This document shows, in pieces, positions 36,133-45,591 of a DNA stretch of 64,000 nt. The notes beneath the pieces are model-generated. The model saw only the letters and a program-made list of their open reading frames with translations. It was not told the origin of the DNA and did no database searches. Position numbers and translations under genes: made by a program. The first letter of the stretch is position 1. Each line of letters opens with the position of its first letter. Source of the stretch: FEN-1297 sp963834015 (lineage in GTDB: Bacteria; Bacteroidota; Ignavibacteria; Ignavibacteriales; Ignavibacteriaceae); NCBI GenBank assembly GCA_963834015.1, contig CAWIAG010000003.1:310001-374000 (forward strand). Direction: 5' to 3'.

Positions 36133-37290
36133 CTATTTATTGAAAATTTCCTGAACAACGGTTCTAAACGCTGAAAGAAATTTCATCAACTCCGTTTGAG
36201 TAATAACAAAAGGAGGAAGTATTCTTAATACAGAATCGCCTGCAGTTGCAACAAGAAATCCTTTTTCAAGAAGATGATGTGCAATGACCTTAGCGGAGAC
36301 ACCCTCTATAAATTCAACGCCTATCAGCAATCCTTTGCCCCTGATGTTTTTAATTTCAGGTAAATTAAGCCCATGCAGGGCATCCAGCAGCATATTTCCA
36401 AGCTGCTCAATTTCCTTAAGTTTATCATCAGTTAGCAGGTCTACAACTGCATTTGCAGCAGCAATTGCAACGGGGTTTCCCCCGAATGTAGAGCCGTGAT
36501 TGCCGGGTTTAATTTCATCAGCGACTTCTTTAGAGCAAATTGTAGCGCCGAGCGGGAGCCCGTTCGCCAAACCTTTTGCTGAAGCAACTATATCGGGGAT
36601 TATATTTTCTTCCAGGTACGAATAGAATTTACCTGTTCTGCCGACGCCGGTTTGAACCTCATCAATGATCAGCAGGATTTCTTTCTCAGTGCATAATTCC
36701 CTTAATGCTTTTAAATATCCTTCGGGCGCAACATTCACTCCGCCTTCACCCTGGATAGTTTCAACAATTACAGCAACTGTATCCGGGGTTAATTTTTCGT
36801 GTATAGCCACTATACTGCCATACTGTGCATGTGAAAAACCAGGCACCAGAGGCTGAAATCCCTCCCAAAATTTAGATTGCCCTGTAGCTGAGAGGCTTCC
36901 GAACGTCCTGCCGTGGAATCCGTTAACCGTTGAAATTATTTCATGCCGCCCTTTGCCCCATTTCCGCGCAAATTTAATTGCAGCTTCAACGGCTTCAGTG
37001 CCTGAATTACTAAAAAATACATAATTCAATCCAGAACGTTCTGCAAGTTTCACGGCAAGTTCCTGCTGCGGTGTAGAAGTAAAAAGGTTGGACACATGCC
37101 AGAAACTATTGATCTGCTTTAACACCGCCGATTTAATTTGAGGGTGGTTATGTCCGAAGCCTGTGACAGCGATACCGCATAAAAAATCGATATACTCTTT
37201 TCCGTTTACATCATAAAGAAACGGCCCGCTTCCGCTGACAAATTCGACAGGGTAGCGCGAATAAGTGTTAAGCAATCCTGAGTAGTTCAT
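36133..37290 (-). CDS. argD: Acetylornithine aminotransferase
   Basis: A PLP-dependent class III aminotransferase of 385 aa that converts N-acetylglutamate semialdehyde to N-acetylornithine. Family blocks include YIDFLCGIAVTGFGHNHP, NSGTEAVEAAIKFAR, the LLIIDEVQTGVGRTG stretch and the PLP Lys in ASAKGLANGLPLGA, followed by HGSTFGGNP. Its start lies within the 3' end of argB (23-base overlap). Some family members also act on succinyldiaminopimelate or GABA, but the operon fixes the role. Confidence 0.95.
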   Translation of the reverse strand: MNYSGLLNTYSRYPVEFVSGSGPFLYDVNGKEYIDFLCGIAVTGFGHNHPQIKSAVLKQINSFWHVSNLFTSTPQQELAVKLAERSGLNYVFFSNSGTEAVEAAIKFARKWGKGRHEIISTVNGFHGRTFGSLSATGQSKFWEGFQPLVPGFSHAQYGSIVAIHEKLTPDTVAVIVETIQGEGGVNVAPEGYLKALRELCTEKEILLIIDEVQTGVGRTGKFYSYLEENIIPDIVASAKGLANGLPLGATICSKEVADEIKPGNHGSTFGGNPVAIAAANAVVDLLTDDKLKEIEQLGNMLLDALHGLNLPEIKNIRGKGLLIGVEFIEGVSAKVIAHHLLEKGFLVATAGDSVLRILPPFVITQTELMKFLSAFRTVVQEIFNK

Positions 37291-38074
37291 ATTGTTTTTC
37301 AGCCTTATTTATAATTAAAGTACCGTTCCCGGTATATCCATTTTCAAAATCGAAGTGGTTCTCTATCTGAGAGCCAATCCAGATTTTATTTATTCCTTTA
37401 TTCATCAATTCAATGCAGCTCTGTAATTTAGGAATCATGCCGTCCGTAATATCACCGCCGGCAATCCCTGAAATAATTTCGTCTTTGGTTAATGTATTTT
37501 TAACTGTTCCGTTTATTATAACACCGTCAACATCGGAAACGAAGAAGACTATTTCCGCATTAACAGCGGCAGCGAGCGCTTCAGCAAAAACATCAGCGTT
37601 AACATTCATCAGATTACCGTTTTTATCCATGCATACACTTGAAAATACAGGTACTACATTGGATTTTAACAGGCTTAATATCCAGCCGGCAGTCCCGGTT
37701 AATTCGGGTTTTCCTACGAAGCCGAGGTCTTTATTAAAATACTCAGCTTTAAATGTGCCCCTGTCGATGCCAGTAAGGCCGGTTGCGCAGAGACCTGAAG
37801 CGTTCAATTTAGCCGTCAGTTGAGCATTAAGCACACCTGATTGAACCGCGGCAACGACTTCCATCTGCTCAAAAGTGGTAACTCTCTGGCCGTTAACAAA
37901 TTTATTTTCAAGTCCCAGCTTTTCGGACCATTCGGAAATAGATTTACCGCCGCCATGGACTAGAATAACCCCATCGTATTCTTTTTTCAGTGATTTGATC
38001 GTCTGAATCCATTTACCGGTAGTAAGAAATTCCGTAATTGTTTTGCCGCTTATTTTTACAAGTGAAATTTTCAT
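37268..38074 (-). CDS. argB: Acetylglutamate kinase
   Basis: Phosphorylates N-acetylglutamate. The amino-acid-kinase fold is seen in ISLVKISGKTI, VILVHGGGKSIS (glycine loop), VNADVFAEALAAAVNA and FVSDVDGVI. The 268-aa length is typical of the shorter arginine-insensitive or weakly regulated form, because it lacks the extra N-terminal helix of feedback-inhibited enzymes. The ATG at 38074 was chosen: GAGGA lies seven bases upstream, whereas the longer reading needs a TTG. Its 3' end overlaps argD. Confidence 0.95.
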   Translation of the reverse strand: MKISLVKISGKTITEFLTTGKWIQTIKSLKKEYDGVILVHGGGKSISEWSEKLGLENKFVNGQRVTTFEQMEVVAAVQSGVLNAQLTAKLNASGLCATGLTGIDRGTFKAEYFNKDLGFVGKPELTGTAGWILSLLKSNVVPVFSSVCMDKNGNLMNVNADVFAEALAAAVNAEIVFFVSDVDGVIINGTVKNTLTKDEIISGIAGGDITDGMIPKLQSCIELMNKGINKIWIGSQIENHFDFENGYTGNGTLIINKAEKQYELLRIA

Positions 38075-38091
38075 ATTCAATTCCTCACTTC

Positions 38092-39303
38092 TTAAGTTCT
38101 ATAATTGGCGTTAATTTTAACATAATTCTCGGAAAGGTCGCACATCCACCAGGTACTTTCATGTTCGCCGTTTCCGAGATCAACCGTAACAGTAATTTCA
38201 GGCTTAGCAAGAATTTTTGAAGCCTTAGCCTCATCAATTACAAGTTTGTAATTCGGCAGCAGCACCTGATGATTATCAAAACAGATAGATACTTTTGCAG
38301 GATCAATATCGGCGCCGCTCTGGCCGGCAGCGCTTAAAATCCTGCCCCAATTAGCATCGCCGCCGTAAAAAGCTGTTTTAACCAGGGGTGAATTTGATAT
38401 CGATCTGGCAACAGTATCGGCTTCTTTTTCAGATTTCGCGTGTTTAATATTTACCGTAATAAGTTTTGTAGCTCCTTCGCCGTCAGCGGCAATAGCTTTA
38501 GCCATTTTAATACAGATACCGTCAAGAGCTTCCTTAAATGAATTAAAATCATCAGAATCTTTTTCAATTGAAATCCCGGAGGCGCCGTTAGCAAGAAGCA
38601 GAACCATATCATTAGTGCTTGTATCGCCGTCAACGGATATTTTATTAAAACTCTTTTTAACGGAGTTTAAAAGAGTACCGTACAAATCATGCTTACTTAT
38701 TTTTGCATCGGTACAAATAAATGCAAGCATAGTGGCCATATTCGGCATAATCATTCCGCTGCCTTTGCATATAGCCCCGATAGTAACAGCGCCTGAAGCA
38801 AGCTGTACTTTTACTGCATAAGACTTAACCTTCAGATCCGTAGTCATAATAGCATTTGCAGCATCCAACCCTCCTTTTGTGGACAGGGCAGGGATGGCTT
38901 TATTGATACCGCTTTTAATCTTATCAAGAGGAAGCCTTTTCCCTATAACGCCTGTTGAAGCGATCAAAACTTCATTTTGTTTAATATTCAATCCGTCGGC
39001 GCATTTTTTCTGCATATCAAGGGCATCAAGATTGCCTTCTTCGCCGGTGCATGCATTTGCATTGCCGGAATTAACAACAACAGCCTTAACAAATTTGCTT
39101 TTTGCAACAGTATCCCGTGAAATAATAAGGGGAGCGGCTTTAACTTTATTTATAGTATAAGTCCCGGCAACAGTGCAGGGATCCTCCGAATAAATCAGGG
39201 CAAGGTCAAGTTTTTTAGTTTTTTCTTTTACGCCGCAATGAATACCTGCGGCTTTAAATCCTTTAGCGGAAGTAACGGAGCCGTTATTAATAAACTGATA
39301 CAT
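38092..39303 (-). CDS. argJ: Bifunctional ornithine acetyltransferase / N-acetylglutamate synthase
   Basis: ArgJ moves the acetyl group from N-acetylornithine to glutamate, recycling it, and in bifunctional forms also acetylates glutamate from acetyl-CoA. The self-cleavage site, with the Thr nucleophile, is in ADGEGATKLITV. Other blocks are VNSGNANACTGEEG, STGVIGKRLP and the AFYGGDANWGRILSAAGQSG region. The ATG at 39303 has AGGGGG upstream and gives a 403-aa protein of normal length. A longer start at 39330 would only add residues overlapping argC. It overlaps the argC end by 17 bases. Confidence 0.95.
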   Translation of the reverse strand: MYQFINNGSVTSAKGFKAAGIHCGVKEKTKKLDLALIYSEDPCTVAGTYTINKVKAAPLIISRDTVAKSKFVKAVVVNSGNANACTGEEGNLDALDMQKKCADGLNIKQNEVLIASTGVIGKRLPLDKIKSGINKAIPALSTKGGLDAANAIMTTDLKVKSYAVKVQLASGAVTIGAICKGSGMIMPNMATMLAFICTDAKISKHDLYGTLLNSVKKSFNKISVDGDTSTNDMVLLLANGASGISIEKDSDDFNSFKEALDGICIKMAKAIAADGEGATKLITVNIKHAKSEKEADTVARSISNSPLVKTAFYGGDANWGRILSAAGQSGADIDPAKVSICFDNHQVLLPNYKLVIDEAKASKILAKPEITVTVDLGNGEHESTWWMCDLSENYVKINANYRT

Positions 39304-40321
39304 TTTTAGCCCCCTGAGATTTAATTCCAAGCCCTTCTTCCATACCGTAAAGTTTATTCATATTCTGAACTGCCTGGCCGGAAGCACCCTTTATTAAGTT
39401 ATCAATAGTAGAAGTTATAATCATGACCTTTTCTTTAATAGAAATATTTATATCGCAATAATTGGAATTAACAACCCAGCTCATGTGAGGCGGTACGTCC
39501 CTAAGCCTGACGAACTGAGAATTTTCATAAAATGATTTATAATACTGCTTAACCGATAATTCATCAACATTACTCTTCAGATGTACTGATGTTGTAGCAT
39601 AGATTCCTACTGCGGCAGGGAGCAGATGAGTTGTAAAAGAGTACGGGGAATTGAAGCCTAATTTCTTCAATGCCTGCACGATTTCCGGCTGATGCCTGTG
39701 TTTATTAACATTATAAGCGGAAACGTCTCCGTCCATTTCAGACATCAAAAGTTCCTGTTTAGGAGTTTTACCCGCGCCGCTAGTACCTGAATAAGCTACA
39801 GTGCTAGCAGAAATTATTTCATCGCCAAAGCCGGCAGTGAAAGGAAGAAGTCCAAGCAAAGTTGCAGTAGGATAGCAGCCGGGATTTGCGATTAAATTTA
39901 TGTTTGAATATTGGGTTCCGTAATAATCGGCCAGTCCGTAAAGTTTCTGATTAAGCAGACCGGAAGAAGTATGAGTAATACCGTACCATTTTTCATATTC
40001 CTCTTTAGTATCCAGCCTATAGTCGCCGCCGAGGTCAATTACTTTTTTACCGTTTTTAATAATATCAGGGACGTACTTCAGAGCCTCGCCATGCGGCAGA
40101 GCGATGAAGAACAAATCGTGAGAATTAGAAATATTTTCAATGCTTTCAACCTTAGAATCTATTATTTGTCCGGTTAACTCAGGGAAGATATCTGATAAAA
40201 GGGTGCCTGCGGTTTTAAGTCCATATACCTTATAGTCGTTTACAAAAGGGTGGCAATTACAGAACTGTAATAATTTTTTGCCTGTATAGCCGCTGCCGCC
40301 GAGAATGCCTACTGAAATCAT
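39287..40321 (-). CDS. argC: N-acetyl-gamma-glutamyl-phosphate reductase
   Basis: The NADPH-dependent reductase of the third arginine step. The Rossmann motif GILGGSGYTGKKLL is at the N-terminus, the catalytic Cys in NPGCYPTATLLGL, and the HRHQPEI block with its catalytic His follows. The 344-aa length is normal. AAAGGAG lies about 8 bases before the ATG. As first gene of argCJBDRGH it follows a roughly 200-base leader. The operon lacks argF and carA/B, which must be elsewhere. Confidence 0.96.
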   Translation of the reverse strand: MISVGILGGSGYTGKKLLQFCNCHPFVNDYKVYGLKTAGTLLSDIFPELTGQIIDSKVESIENISNSHDLFFIALPHGEALKYVPDIIKNGKKVIDLGGDYRLDTKEEYEKWYGITHTSSGLLNQKLYGLADYYGTQYSNINLIANPGCYPTATLLGLLPFTAGFGDEIISASTVAYSGTSGAGKTPKQELLMSEMDGDVSAYNVNKHRHQPEIVQALKKLGFNSPYSFTTHLLPAAVGIYATTSVHLKSNVDELSVKQYYKSFYENSQFVRLRDVPPHMSWVVNSNYCDINISIKEKVMIITSTIDNLIKGASGQAVQNMNKLYGMEEGLGIKSQGAKNVSVY

Positions 40322-40535
40322 AATAAAAAACTCCTTTTAATATTTATATTTATACAAAAAAACATGGGACCTATTTACTGGTAGAGAATATATTACCCCA
40401 TAAGGGGACGCGGCATGCGGTTGATGCTTTGAGGGTTTTGAAAAACAAGGTTGTTTTTCTGTTTAATTGTATATAGATAATACGATTTCATTAATGTAAA
40501 TATAAAATAAAATGAAATATATGTCAATAAATAAA

Positions 40536-40549
40536 TGTATAAGAATACA
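40536..40549 (-). promoter_or_regulatory. Candidate ARG box (ArgR operator)
   Basis: TGTATAAGAATACA is a palindrome with 5-base arms, about 215 bp upstream of argC. Known ARG boxes have the form TGAAT-N4-ATTCA or variants with TGTAT/ATACA arms. A weaker similar arrangement (TTGTATATAGATAATACG) occurs near 40466. Both lie in the argC leader region upstream of an operon that encodes ArgR. The AT-rich background makes chance matches likely. Confidence 0.35.
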
Positions 40550-40992
40550 AATAAAATGCGAAATATTATTAAATTGTTAAATGATAGTGTATATATATGC
40601 AAATAAAAACATGATTATAAGGCAGTGTTTTCTTTGAAAACATGATTAAAAAGCGGGAATAAATTATTAAGGTAATTATTCAAAGAAAGGATAATTAGTT
40701 AGGGAAAACGAGGAATAACACTTAATATATTAATAATAAGCAGCAATTAAAAATTTTATAAAGCAACCACGAGTTTTAGGGACTATTACCGGCGGCCAAC
40801 TTGAGAAATTAAATTTTTACTAACCTAACTAAAACCACTCAATATGTTATAGTTATTTTAATTTAGAATAAACTCCAAAATTTTAATATTTTTCGAATAT
40901 TCCGATTTATTCTCATAAGTCCTTATATAACAAGAAGTTCAACCATTTTGACTACTTTGAGCAGTTCTATCACTTGCAGCGCTAATTAAATA

Positions 40993-41045
40993 AATACGAA
41001 TTTAAAAATATACGAATTTACACGAATTAGGACGAATTTTCATAA
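40993..41045. repeat. ACGAATT-family repeat
   Basis: Short direct repeats AATACGAATTT, ATACGAATTTACACGAATT and AGGACGAATTTTC share the words of the larger tandem repeat at 41301. The surrounding region (40322-41300) holds no credible gene. Confidence 0.6.
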
Positions 41046-41300
41046 ACGAAAACTAAAAAAAGGAAAAGGATGGGAAAAAACTATTTAATTTATTGATAGA
41101 TATAGACTTAGCCGGATTTGAATGAATAATACAGAAAAACATATTAAAAATCAATCAAAAAAGGGCATAATGTTAGCGAAAGTATATATGAAATGGGGGT
41201 AAATTTACAACAAAAAACTAAGTAAGTCTTTAATAACAAAGCACTTAACCCTGGGTATGGGGTGGCCAAAACTGTAAGTTGAAGAATATAATAAATTAGT

Positions 41301-41420
41301 AATACGAATTTTCGCGAATTAGGTTAATACGAATTCTCACGAATTAGGACGAATTTACATAATACGAATTCTCACGAATTAGGTTAATACGAATTAACAC
41401 GAATTAGGACGAATTTACGC
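41301..41420. repeat. Two tandem 60-bp ACGAATT units
   Basis: 41301-41360 and 41361-41420 are near-identical 60-base units. Each is built as AATACGAATT, a 2-3 base spacer, CGAATTAGGTTAATACGAATT, a spacer, then CACGAATTAGGACGAATTTAC. A further partial unit follows to about 41427. Related sequence occurs at 40993 and 57436. Each subunit is a loose inverted repeat (ACGAATT or GAATTC centred). No coding function is visible. Confidence 0.75.
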
Positions 41421-41906
41421 GAATTTAATGGAATGAATTGGATTAACTGTTAAATACTGATAAAATAAGGAGATAAGCCATTAAAAAAATGTAAGAAAAC
41501 CTATGGGTATGATCACTAAAGGGGCTTAAAATGTACATATTTTTACGGTTAACTTATTGAAAACAAAAAAGTTAAGCTTGAAAAATCACAAAAAAAAGTG
41601 TTTGGTAAGTGATTGATAGATAAGGAGTTAAGATTTCTAGTCGGAAGAATGACTGAATGATTGAATGTCAGCCGGAGCAGGGAATTGCAAATTGCCATAA
41701 CTTTTGACATCACCATTCAAATTGAGTAAATCAGGTAAGATATAGCTAAAATAATCTCAGGCTTTCTCTAAAAATGAGATAATTAATGGACTAACCCAGA
41801 AAGCAGTCTGAACCAGGATTAAACGGATTTTAGGATTATCAGGATTTTTAAGCAGGCTCGGTTAAAACCCGGACAACTGAATTATATTTTCCATTTTGAA
41901 AAGACT

Positions 41907-42149
41907 GTGGAGGCTAATCCATCAAAGGTGGATTTGAGTGAATGGATGATAGAAAAACTGGGGAATGTTTTAGCTATCGACAATAGTATTCTCGAATATA
42001 AAATAATCCAGGAATTATACCGTATGTATTTCAATACGTCAAGCAGAATTTCAAAGAAACAATTTATTTTAAAAATTTCAAATTACTGTTTAAAAACATT
42101 ACTAAAGAATGATGAGGAGAATATATGCGGTATACGGCTTTCAATTTAA
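41907..42149 (+). CDS. Hypothetical short ORF, possibly a gene remnant
   Basis: An 80-aa open frame from GTG. The frame is open further upstream to 41823 without an ATG. The product looks protein-like (LSEWMIEKLGNVLAIDN, then IIQELYRMYFNTSSRISKKQF and a Leu/Lys-rich helix), with no known domain. It could be the surviving C-terminal part of a decayed gene in this repeat-rich stretch. No Shine-Dalgarno is evident except GGAGG after the GTG, which would suit a start further down. Confidence 0.3.
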   Translation: MEANPSKVDLSEWMIEKLGNVLAIDNSILEYKIIQELYRMYFNTSSRISKKQFILKISNYCLKTLLKNDEENICGIRLSI

Positions 42150-42969
42150 AGCTGCTGCAATTCTATTGAACAAACCGGGAAAACACCCTAAAGTAAATGT
42201 CCCTAAATATTTTGTGTGAAAATTTACGGAATTTAATTTTTAAAATCTCCTGATTTTTTTACCAGAGTTTTTAGGCAATACATTTACGGAGACATGGAAT
42301 AAGAATGTTACAGTTATGAGATGGGTGAACAAGGATGTAATATTGTGTGGGAAAGAAAGTGTATGGGTTACTACGACCTCCTCCCATTGGGACAAGCCTT
42401 AATCCCCTCTCCCGATCGAATCGCATAGGCGTAAACTTAACAAAGTCCGATTAACCATTATATTATTTGAATGAACTAGGTTACAGCATTAAATAATTTT
42501 GATTAATAGTATGCATAGTTCTATGTCACCGCTAACCGGCTTTTCGATTATTTTCGTAACTAATATATCGCTGCTATGCAGCTACAAGACACCATGCCAC
42601 CGCTCTGCGGTTCAAACTGATTGATCGAAGGCAAATTTGCTACAAGCATGCCGCTGCTCTGCAGCTTAGGAGAGTCTTAAATAACTTATTTTCGGAGTAC
42701 CAATGGATCGTGATAAAACATGAGTAGTATCACAAAAATCAAAACAAAATTAAAGTCCAAATACATCGGGACGACACAGAGAAACCTCAAATCATAATAT
42801 ACAATGATTAAGTTGACGCCAATACGCTACGGCGGCGCAGGCAAGGCCTATATATTGTTGTAATAAAATAAATTCAATTAAATTTGTAAATAAATAAAAT
42901 ACTTAATGCGGAATTACATAAATATGCGGATTTATTTACTATTTTAAAGGATATAAAAGGAAACATTGA
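42150..42969. other. Repeat-rich intergenic region
   Basis: No gene is visible in 820 bp. It contains short GC-rich dispersed words unlike the surroundings, such as ACCGCTCTGCGGTTC, GCCGCTGCTCTGCAGC and TACGGCGGCGCAGGCAAGG, the last resembling sequence near 45560. It looks like an accumulation of degraded dispersed repeats. Confidence 0.5.
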
Positions 42970-43794
42970 ATGAATGATAAAGTAAAAATAGATCTGGGGG
43001 AAGTGCAAAAAACCCTGCTTATTCCTCTATATGGGCGGGCAATGGATTATGGAAAGAAAAACTCTCTTTTAAATGACAAATATGCACACGATATTGTCGA
43101 GCAAATAGATTTTGATTTCGAGACCGAATTTAAGAAAATGCCTGTACAATCGTCAATCATGTCTGCCGTTCGCGCATATCATTTGGATTCGGCTCTTTTG
43201 AAATTTATAGACAAATATCCGGATGTCACTATTGTGAATATCGGAGCAGGCCTTGATACTACATTTCACCGGGTAGATAACGGTAAAATATTCTGGTATG
43301 ACCTTGACCTTCCGGATACAATCGCATTGAGACGGCAATTGATTCCTGAGACAGAGCGGAATAAATTTATTGCCAGGTCTGTTTTTGACCGGAGTTGGTT
43401 TAAAGATATCAAAGAACGGCGCTCAAAAGTTTTCTTTATGACAGCCGGGGTTTTTGTTTATTTTAATGAAGAAGAAATAAAAAGCTTATTCCTGGATATG
43501 ATCAGGGAATTTCCTGAAAGTGAAATAATTTTTGAGATTTATTCAAAAATCTTTCTTTGGCTGAGAAATCGAATGATTGCCGATGGCAAACACTCAGTTG
43601 CATCCCGCTGGTATTGGGGTATCAATTCAGCTAAAGCGATAACAAAATGGAGCGATAAGATACAGATCATTGATGAATTTCCTTACTTCTCGAGAATTAA
43701 TCTGGAAGATTATTGGGATAAGAAGAGCCTGTCGTCAATCAAAACAATGAATGTATTTAAATTGATGAAGATGGTACAACTTAGGTTAGGATAA
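42970..43794 (+). CDS. LCM-family class I SAM-dependent methyltransferase
   Basis: A 274-aa protein of the leucine-carboxyl-methyltransferase/Tcmp family. Landmarks are IPLYGRAMDYGKKNSLLND near the N-terminus, the SAM-binding motif TIVNIGAGLDTTFHR (about residue 88), WYDLDLPDTIALR, FMTAGVFVYFNEEEI and the C-terminal half with a membrane-facing basic stretch. Bacterial members methylate carboxyl or hydroxyl groups in polyketide and unknown pathways; the substrate here is unknown. GGATATAAAAGGA precedes the start. It is followed 42 bp later by a CPBP protease gene. Confidence 0.85.
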   Translation: MNDKVKIDLGEVQKTLLIPLYGRAMDYGKKNSLLNDKYAHDIVEQIDFDFETEFKKMPVQSSIMSAVRAYHLDSALLKFIDKYPDVTIVNIGAGLDTTFHRVDNGKIFWYDLDLPDTIALRRQLIPETERNKFIARSVFDRSWFKDIKERRSKVFFMTAGVFVYFNEEEIKSLFLDMIREFPESEIIFEIYSKIFLWLRNRMIADGKHSVASRWYWGINSAKAITKWSDKIQIIDEFPYFSRINLEDYWDKKSLSSIKTMNVFKLMKMVQLRLG

Positions 43795-43836
43795 TTAATT
43801 TAACTATGAACAATTAGACAAAATAAAGGGATAGTA

Positions 43837-44604
43837 ATGACATATTCTGCTCAACAATGGTTACGGGTATGTTCTTCAATAGATATTTGGATTTTTACTA
43901 TCATTCTCTGCGGTGTGTTCCCAATTGCAGGATATATGCTTTTCAGAAACCTTAAAAATCCGGCCAAACAAAATCGCAAATCAAGAAAACTCCGTACTTA
44001 TATAAGTATTATGGGATTAGAGTGGGCGTTTGTTGCCGCTCTGATTTGGATAAGTCATAGACATAGCCTTTCGCCGGAAGAACTCGGAGAAAAATTAGTC
44101 AATGTTAAATTCACAGCTATCATCACTACTATACTCCTTGCTGTATTTGCAGTGATGGTATATTTTAATATCCGGCAGCTCCGTCAAATGAAGCCTGAAA
44201 AACTTGAAACGGAGCTTAGTAAACTGAAAATGTTTCTTCCGGGTAATAAAGCGGAGTCTTTCATTTTTTTTCTGATTGCCATTACTGCCGGGATTTGTGA
44301 AGAGTTACTTTATCGGGGCTGGCTGCAAAATTTATTTATCTATACAACAGGTTACGTTTGGATTGGCCTTATATCGGGGGCTGTGATCTTTGGGATTGGG
44401 CACGTTTACCAGGGAAAAATGGGAATGATCCAAACAGGAATCATCGGATTAATATTCGGAGCTGTGTTTATTTTTACAGGGAGTCTTATAGCGGGTCAGA
44501 TATTGCACACGGCCATTGATGCAGTCAACGGTATTGTTGGTTATTATGCACTTTCGCTTTTGAAATTTAGATCACAAGAAACGGCTGATAAAAATGTTAC
44601 TTAA
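43837..44604 (+). CDS. CPBP-family intramembrane glutamic protease
   Basis: A 255-aa membrane protein with about seven hydrophobic segments. Motif 1 is CEELLYRGWLQ with the catalytic Glu pair, motif 2 is FGIGHVYQG (His) and motif 3 is QILHTAIDAVNG (His, Asp). This is the CAAX-protease/bacteriocin-processing (ABI, Rce1-like) family. Bacterial members have varied roles, including self-immunity and membrane-protein processing; none is indicated here. Same strand as the methyltransferase upstream, so possibly co-transcribed. Confidence 0.87.
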   Translation: MTYSAQQWLRVCSSIDIWIFTIILCGVFPIAGYMLFRNLKNPAKQNRKSRKLRTYISIMGLEWAFVAALIWISHRHSLSPEELGEKLVNVKFTAIITTILLAVFAVMVYFNIRQLRQMKPEKLETELSKLKMFLPGNKAESFIFFLIAITAGICEELLYRGWLQNLFIYTTGYVWIGLISGAVIFGIGHVYQGKMGMIQTGIIGLIFGAVFIFTGSLIAGQILHTAIDAVNGIVGYYALSLLKFRSQETADKNVT

Positions 44605-44610
44605 TATTAT

Positions 44611-44662
44611 TAGAGCGTAATGACAGGTCGCGCATGCCGCTATGGGGACCTATCATTACAAT
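44611..44662. repeat. Dispersed hairpin repeat (AGAGCGTAATGACAGG type)
   Basis: GTAATGA-C-AGGTC (44617-44629) pairs with GACCT-A-TCATTAC (44647-44659). The element starts AGAGCGTAATGACAGGT and ends in TTACAATACA. A related element is at 45592. It separates two convergent genes and may act as a bidirectional terminator. Confidence 0.6.
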
Positions 44663-44707
44663 ACAAATATTGTTATAAAAAGATAAATTGAAAATAATTT
44701 TGCTCAT

Positions 44708-45442
44708 CTAAGCTGAGCGCTTAAGGAGCTTCACCGTCCTGGCAAAGTTTCCAAAGATTGGGAATGTCTTATATCTTTTATACTTATTTTTAACTCCATT
44801 CAGTTTTTCAGGATCATTAAGCGACCCGGAGATCGAATCAAAATATTCGAGCATATTAATAACTGCGTCTTTCCCGCAGATTTTCCCATGTCCGGGGACA
44901 ACTTTATTAGCATCGAACTCATCTAAAATTCTTCGTAAATATATCTTCCATTGTCCTAAGTTCGTATTTTTATCAAGCAGCACCGGGTGCGTATCTATCC
45001 ATACAAGGTCGCCGGCAGCAAGAACTTTCCTTTTGTTAAAAAACACAACCAAGTCATTTGGTGAATGAGCATTACCAAAATCAATCACATCAATAACTTC
45101 ATCGTCCATTTGGAGGCGCTTTATTTCACCGGACTTTAGGATTATATCCGGGCGCTTACTATGTGCAGTATCAAAGTCCCACTGTTTCCAGTTCGTCTCT
45201 CCTGAAATAACAAGAGCATCGGGGTAGTACTTATTGCCGCGCGCGTGATCAAGATGGAAATGTGTATTTATTACTGTAACATTGGGGGCAATCACTAATC
45301 GTTTTAATTCTTTGGCGCCGCCAAAGTACTTCGTATCTACAATTATCGCCCGCTGTCCGTCTTGTGAACGTAATACAACAGAGTTGCAGCCACCGCCGCC
45401 GTAGATTGTCATGTTTTCATCAATTTTTATTACGCTTATCAT
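44708..45442 (-). CDS. MBL-fold metallo-hydrolase
   Basis: A 244-aa metallo-beta-lactamase-fold protein. Metal motifs are NTHFHLDHARGNKYYP (HxHxDH, about residues 60-67), GNAHSPNDLVVF (His), KVLAAGDLVW (Asp) and VVPGHGKI (His). There is no signal peptide, so it is cytosolic. Substrate unknown; the group resembles flavodiiron-less, glyoxalase-II-like or lactonase-like members. It is a single gene between two copies of a dispersed repeat. Confidence 0.85.
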   Translation of the reverse strand: MISVIKIDENMTIYGGGGCNSVVLRSQDGQRAIIVDTKYFGGAKELKRLVIAPNVTVINTHFHLDHARGNKYYPDALVISGETNWKQWDFDTAHSKRPDIILKSGEIKRLQMDDEVIDVIDFGNAHSPNDLVVFFNKRKVLAAGDLVWIDTHPVLLDKNTNLGQWKIYLRRILDEFDANKVVPGHGKICGKDAVINMLEYFDSISGSLNDPEKLNGVKNKYKRYKTFPIFGNFARTVKLLKRSA

Positions 45443-45591
45443 TATAAATTTCTCCCGGATATTTCATCTTTTATTATGCCATTTAATTAAAATATCTTAT
45501 AAAAGAATTATTAGATTTTAATCCACATGAGCGCGTATTGACCTCCGCCGTGGCCACCGCCGTGGCGGGGCAAGCGGGGCAGGCAGGATTC

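Noticed and set aside
40393..40602. 69-aa ORF upstream of argC, possible arginine leader peptide
   Set aside because: It has only two Arg codons, is very hydrophobic because of AT-rich sequence, and has no ribosome binding site or attenuator arrangement.
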